From Thermocrinis sp. (GTDB taxonomy: Bacteria; Aquificota; Aquificia; Aquificales; Aquificaceae): a stretch of 6,882 nucleotides of DNA. Both the position numbers and the translations under genes were made by a program. Shown one piece after another: positions 5,609-6,882 of this stretch. Under the pieces are notes generated by a model. The model ran no database searches, was not told the origin of the DNA, and was given only the letters and a program-made list of their open reading frames with translations. Position 1 is the first letter of the stretch; each line of letters opens with the position of its first letter. The stretch lies in contig JAEMPM010000160.1 of the NCBI GenBank assembly GCA_022759285.1, positions 1-6,882 on the forward strand, read 5' to 3'.

Positions 5609-5965
5609 TTAGAAAGGTAGCTCGTCCTCTTCTTCTTGTTGTTGTGATGGTGTTTCTATTTCTTCTGGATGCATCCGCTTATATATTTCATTTTCTATTT
5701 CTTGTAGCTTAGCACCTAACCACTCTTCCAAGCTACAGTTTATCTTGTGTTCTCTTTTCTTTTTGATTGCGTCCTCTATCACTTGGAACATCTTCTCTTT
5801 ATCCTCTTCCTCGCCCCATACTAAAATCCATCCGATTTTTGAGAACACACTCCCGAACCACATTAACCGCTCGCCCAAATCCACACACAGCACACAGTCT
5901 CCGTAAGCATCAGTTAGTTTAAGTAGCTCCAAGCTAAGCCTGACTAATAAGTCTCTCCTATCCAT
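5609..5965 (-). CDS. Small protein with SSB-type acidic C-terminal tip (118 aa)
   Basis: This is the first gene of operon 2. The frame is open up to 6001, but I choose ATG 5965-5963 because AGGAGGT lies 6 nt upstream and the promoter's -10 box ends at 6002, too close for a start at 6001. The last residues read TPSQQQEEEDELPF: a Gln-rich linker, an acidic run and a terminal Leu-Pro-Phe. This matches the C-terminal tip of bacterial single-stranded DNA-binding proteins (E. coli ends DDDIPF), which docks replication and repair enzymes. The body has a helix (1-20), a hydrophobic beta-like region (about 22-50: CVLCVDL, LMWFGSVF, WILVW) and a charged helix (about 51-100). I cannot confirm an OB-fold, and at 118 aa it is shorter than typical SSBs. 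It may be a diverged plasmid SSB, or another protein that borrows the tip to recruit host factors. Confidence 0.85.
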   Translation of the reverse strand: MDRRDLLVRLSLELLKLTDAYGDCVLCVDLGERLMWFGSVFSKIGWILVWGEEEDKEKMFQVIEDAIKKKREHKINCSLEEWLGAKLQEIENEIYKRMHPEEIETPSQQQEEEDELPF

Positions 5966-5971
5966 AGCTCC

Positions 5972-5978
5972 ACCTCCT
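5972..5978 (-). promoter_or_regulatory. Ribosome binding site deciding the start at 5965
   Basis: AGGAGGT on the minus strand followed by GGAGCT and ATG 5965-5963. The same GGAGGTGGAGCT leader precedes the primase-helicase gene, and GGAGGTGGAGCA precedes the 94-aa gene. Confidence 0.9.
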
Positions 5979-6001
5979 TTGAAAAGTTTTAGATGTTCCA
6001 T

Positions 6002-6030
6002 AATTTAAACAATTTCCATAAAAAAGTCAA
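6002..6030 (-). promoter_or_regulatory. Sigma70-type promoter of operon 2
   Basis: On the minus strand, -35 TTGACT (6030-6025), a 17-nt spacer and -10 TAAATT (6007-6002). Transcription would start near 5995, giving a leader of about 30 nt. It is the best promoter match in the window and shares its -10 hexamer with the operon 1 promoter. Confidence 0.75.
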
Positions 6031-6096
6031 GTGGTTTTATGCTTGCTTCATAACACTTTAGCATGCTCCTAATCCTTTTTATTGTTTGGTGTTTAG

Positions 6097-6543
6097 CACA
6101 GGAACCAAGCACCTAAGCTTTTTCCAGCTTTACCTTATCCTTGTTTTAATTGCTTAGCCTTGCACCTTGCACCCGCACAGCACAGGAACCTTAACTTTAC
6201 TTCGCATCCGCATACTGCATCTAGACCTTGCTTATCCGTTAAGCCTTATAAATCAAGCACTGGAACCGCCACCTTACTTAACTCCTTGATTTTCAAAGCC
6301 TCAACTTCTTTGGATAAGAATTTGAGGAATTTCTGCGATAAACCGCCTTGCTTAGCACCCACACAAAGCACTTAGCTTTTGCTTTGCCTATCCGTTTAGC
6401 TTTACTGCACCGATAAGACCAAGCACTTAGACCTTGTTATGTTTGTTTAGACCCACACCAAGCTTAGCCACCTAAACCGCACTTTATCCTTTGCTTAACA
6501 CCGCACAGCATAAACCACCACCGCACCCACACAGGAACCGCAC
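6097..6543 (+). repeat. Dispersed CACAGGAACC...GCAC repeat family
   Basis: CAGGAACC occurs on the plus strand at 6099, 6183 and 6532 here, and at 4609, 5106, 5218 and 5574 elsewhere. Five of the seven copies extend left to CACAGGAACC (4607, 5104, 6097, 6181, 6530). Five are followed within 0-2 nt by GCAC (5106, 5218, 5574, 6099, 6532). Only the copies at 5218 and 5574 are paired with an inverted GGTTCCTACGG to form hairpins; the rest are lone half-sites. Confidence 0.75.
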
Positions 6544-6611
6544 AGCTTAACACCACCGCACCCGCCCACCGCATCTAATCTTTTGCTTAGACCCGCTTTA
6601 TCCTGTTTAGC
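6230..6611 (+). repeat. Three degenerate ~16-bp repeats, GCYTATCC-GTTTAGC type
   Basis: The units are GCTTATCCGTTAAGC (6230-6244), GCCTATCCGTTTAGC (6386-6400) and GCTTTATCCTGTTTAGC (6595-6611). A looser relative is ACTTTATCCTTTGCTTAAC (6481-6499). All are in the same orientation. TTATCC is also the first half of the DnaA box TTATCCACA, but the second half is never present. Confidence 0.6.
6246..6371 (-). other. 41-codon open frame, possible gene remnant or tiny gene
   Basis: From GTG 6371-6369 to TAA 6248-6246 the minus strand encodes 41 residues. The middle looks like a normal helical protein: LSQKFLKFLSKEVEALKIKE, then LSKVAVPVLDL. There is no ribosome binding site, and an in-frame stop lies directly upstream. 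Base composition here is less C-rich than the flanks. It may be the 3' remnant of a lost gene, a small real gene, or chance. Confidence 0.25.
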
Positions 6612-6640
6612 AAAGCACCGCAACCGCACCGCATTACAAA

Positions 6641-6663
6641 CCCGAAATGCCCACAGCCCGCCC
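6641..6663 (-). other. G-quadruplex motif beyond operon 1
   Basis: On the minus strand four GGG runs (6663-6661, 6659-6657, 6652-6650, 6643-6641) are separated by loops of 1, 4 and 6 nt. The motif begins 57 nt after the stop of the 208-aa gene, so it would lie in the 3' end of the operon 1 transcript. It might slow polymerase or protect the RNA end. Confidence 0.5.
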
Positions 6664-6720
6664 GCTACGGACATATTGATGTTCCTACAGAAATGCTCTA
6701 CCTACTTGGGAACCCACTCT

Positions 6721-6882
6721 TTATCTCTCACATTCCACTGGAAAAGGTAAATAAGCTCTCTCCAGTTCGTAAGCAATGTAGCCGTGAATTAGGATAGAGA
6801 AGTAGTTAATGAAGAGTAGAGGATAAACCCTATCCAAACAAGCAGGATTAAGCTCTGTTTCGTCCCGTAATAAACCCTCAGC
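6721..6882 (-). CDS. Unrecognised 208-aa protein, C-terminal part (from the circle join)
   Basis: This is the continuation of the gene that starts at 520. Bases 6827-6721 encode the last 35 residues (ending YLPFPVECER) and a TAA stop at 6723-6721. Bases 6828-6882 only repeat codons already counted at 1-55. The segment is Tyr/Phe/Leu-rich and mildly hydrophobic (about VYPLLFINYFSILIHGYIAY), perhaps a buried or membrane-touching helix, though the stretch is short and broken by polar residues. Joining both parts gives 209 codons without a stop, which is the best evidence that the molecule is circular. No family is recognised. Confidence 0.88.
   Translation of the reverse strand, partial: AEGLLRDETELNPACLDRVYPLLFINYFSILIHGYIAYELERAYLPFPVECER
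6828..6882. repeat. Terminal redundancy, copy 2 (circle join)
   Basis: Identical to bases 1-55. Remove one copy to obtain the 6,827-bp circle. Confidence 0.95.

Larger units (their letters stand above)
6031..6720. other. 690-bp gene-free region packed with short degenerate repeats
   Basis: No convincing gene is visible. The plus strand is C-rich and G-poor (6481-6540 has 24 C and 7 G). Short words recur in one orientation: ACCGCAC, CAGGAACC, GCTTAG or GTTTAG, AAGCACTTAG (6366-6375 and 6421-6430), GCTTAACACC (6493-6502 and 6545-6554) and TATCC followed by GTTTAGC. Stop codons are dense in all frames apart from a 41-codon minus frame at 6246-6371. The region lies between the end of operon 1 and the promoter of operon 2. 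It could be a partition or single-strand origin site, a non-coding RNA, or decaying sequence. Confidence 0.6.

Noticed and set aside
5389..5712. Plus-strand frame across operon 2
   Set aside because: It overlaps two well-supported minus-strand genes, reads through the hairpin repeat, and has no ribosome binding site.
5966..6001. Upstream ATG at 6001 as start of the SSB-tailed protein
   Set aside because: It lies directly at the -10 box edge, upstream of the expected transcript start, whereas ATG 5965 has an ideal ribosome binding site.
6160..6375. Plus-strand 71-codon frame in the repeat-rich region
   Set aside because: TTG start without a ribosome binding site and a Ser/Thr/Pro/His-rich translation typical of C-rich non-coding DNA.
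6031..6720. CRISPR array or tRNA gene in the repeat-rich region
   Set aside because: Repeats are short, degenerate and irregularly spaced with no uniform spacers, and no cloverleaf or T-loop sequence is present.

Overview
The window is a complete small circular replicon of 6,827 bp, read slightly past its own start. The last 55 bases (6828-6882) are identical to the first 55, and one reading frame runs through the join without a break. I read it as a cryptic plasmid, or the genome of a small plasmid-like element. No capsid, integrase, transposase, rRNA, tRNA or CRISPR feature is visible. Strong Shine-Dalgarno sites, two sigma70-type promoters and a bacterial SSB-like C-terminal peptide point to a bacterial host. 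The Lys/Glu-rich helical proteins and moderate-to-low GC would suit a thermophile such as a member of the Aquificota, but that assignment is a guess.

Layout in the direction of minus-strand transcription. Operon 1 starts at a promoter at 4386-4359. It encodes a 124-aa basic protein, possibly ribbon-helix-helix (4296-3922), then a 1126-aa primase-helicase (3925-545, ATGA overlap), then a 208-aa protein of unknown role (520 through the circle join to 6721). About 690 bp without a convincing gene follow (6720-6031), C-rich on the plus strand and full of short degenerate repeats. Operon 2 starts at a promoter at 6030-6002. It encodes a 118-aa protein ending in an SSB-type acidic tip (5965-5609) and a 94-aa helical protein (5534-5250). 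Each of its two genes is followed by a copy of the same ~53-bp repeat carrying an 11-bp hairpin. A single plus-strand gene (4369-4656, 95 aa) diverges from operon 1.

Between the plus-strand gene and the end of operon 2 lies the likely replication origin (4711-5016). It has fifteen copies of the hexamer TTCCGT/ACGGAA in a near mirror-symmetric arrangement (4 forward, 3 reverse, 91-bp core, 3 forward, 4 reverse, plus 1). A canonical G-quadruplex motif sits on the minus strand at the centre of symmetry.

Working model: the primase-helicase initiates and primes replication at the iteron origin. The 124-aa protein may autoregulate the operon through a palindrome overlapping its promoter, as in cop-rep modules such as orf56-orf904 of the archaeal plasmid pRN1. 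The SSB-tailed protein may bring host replication or repair proteins to the plasmid. The other three proteins are unrecognised.
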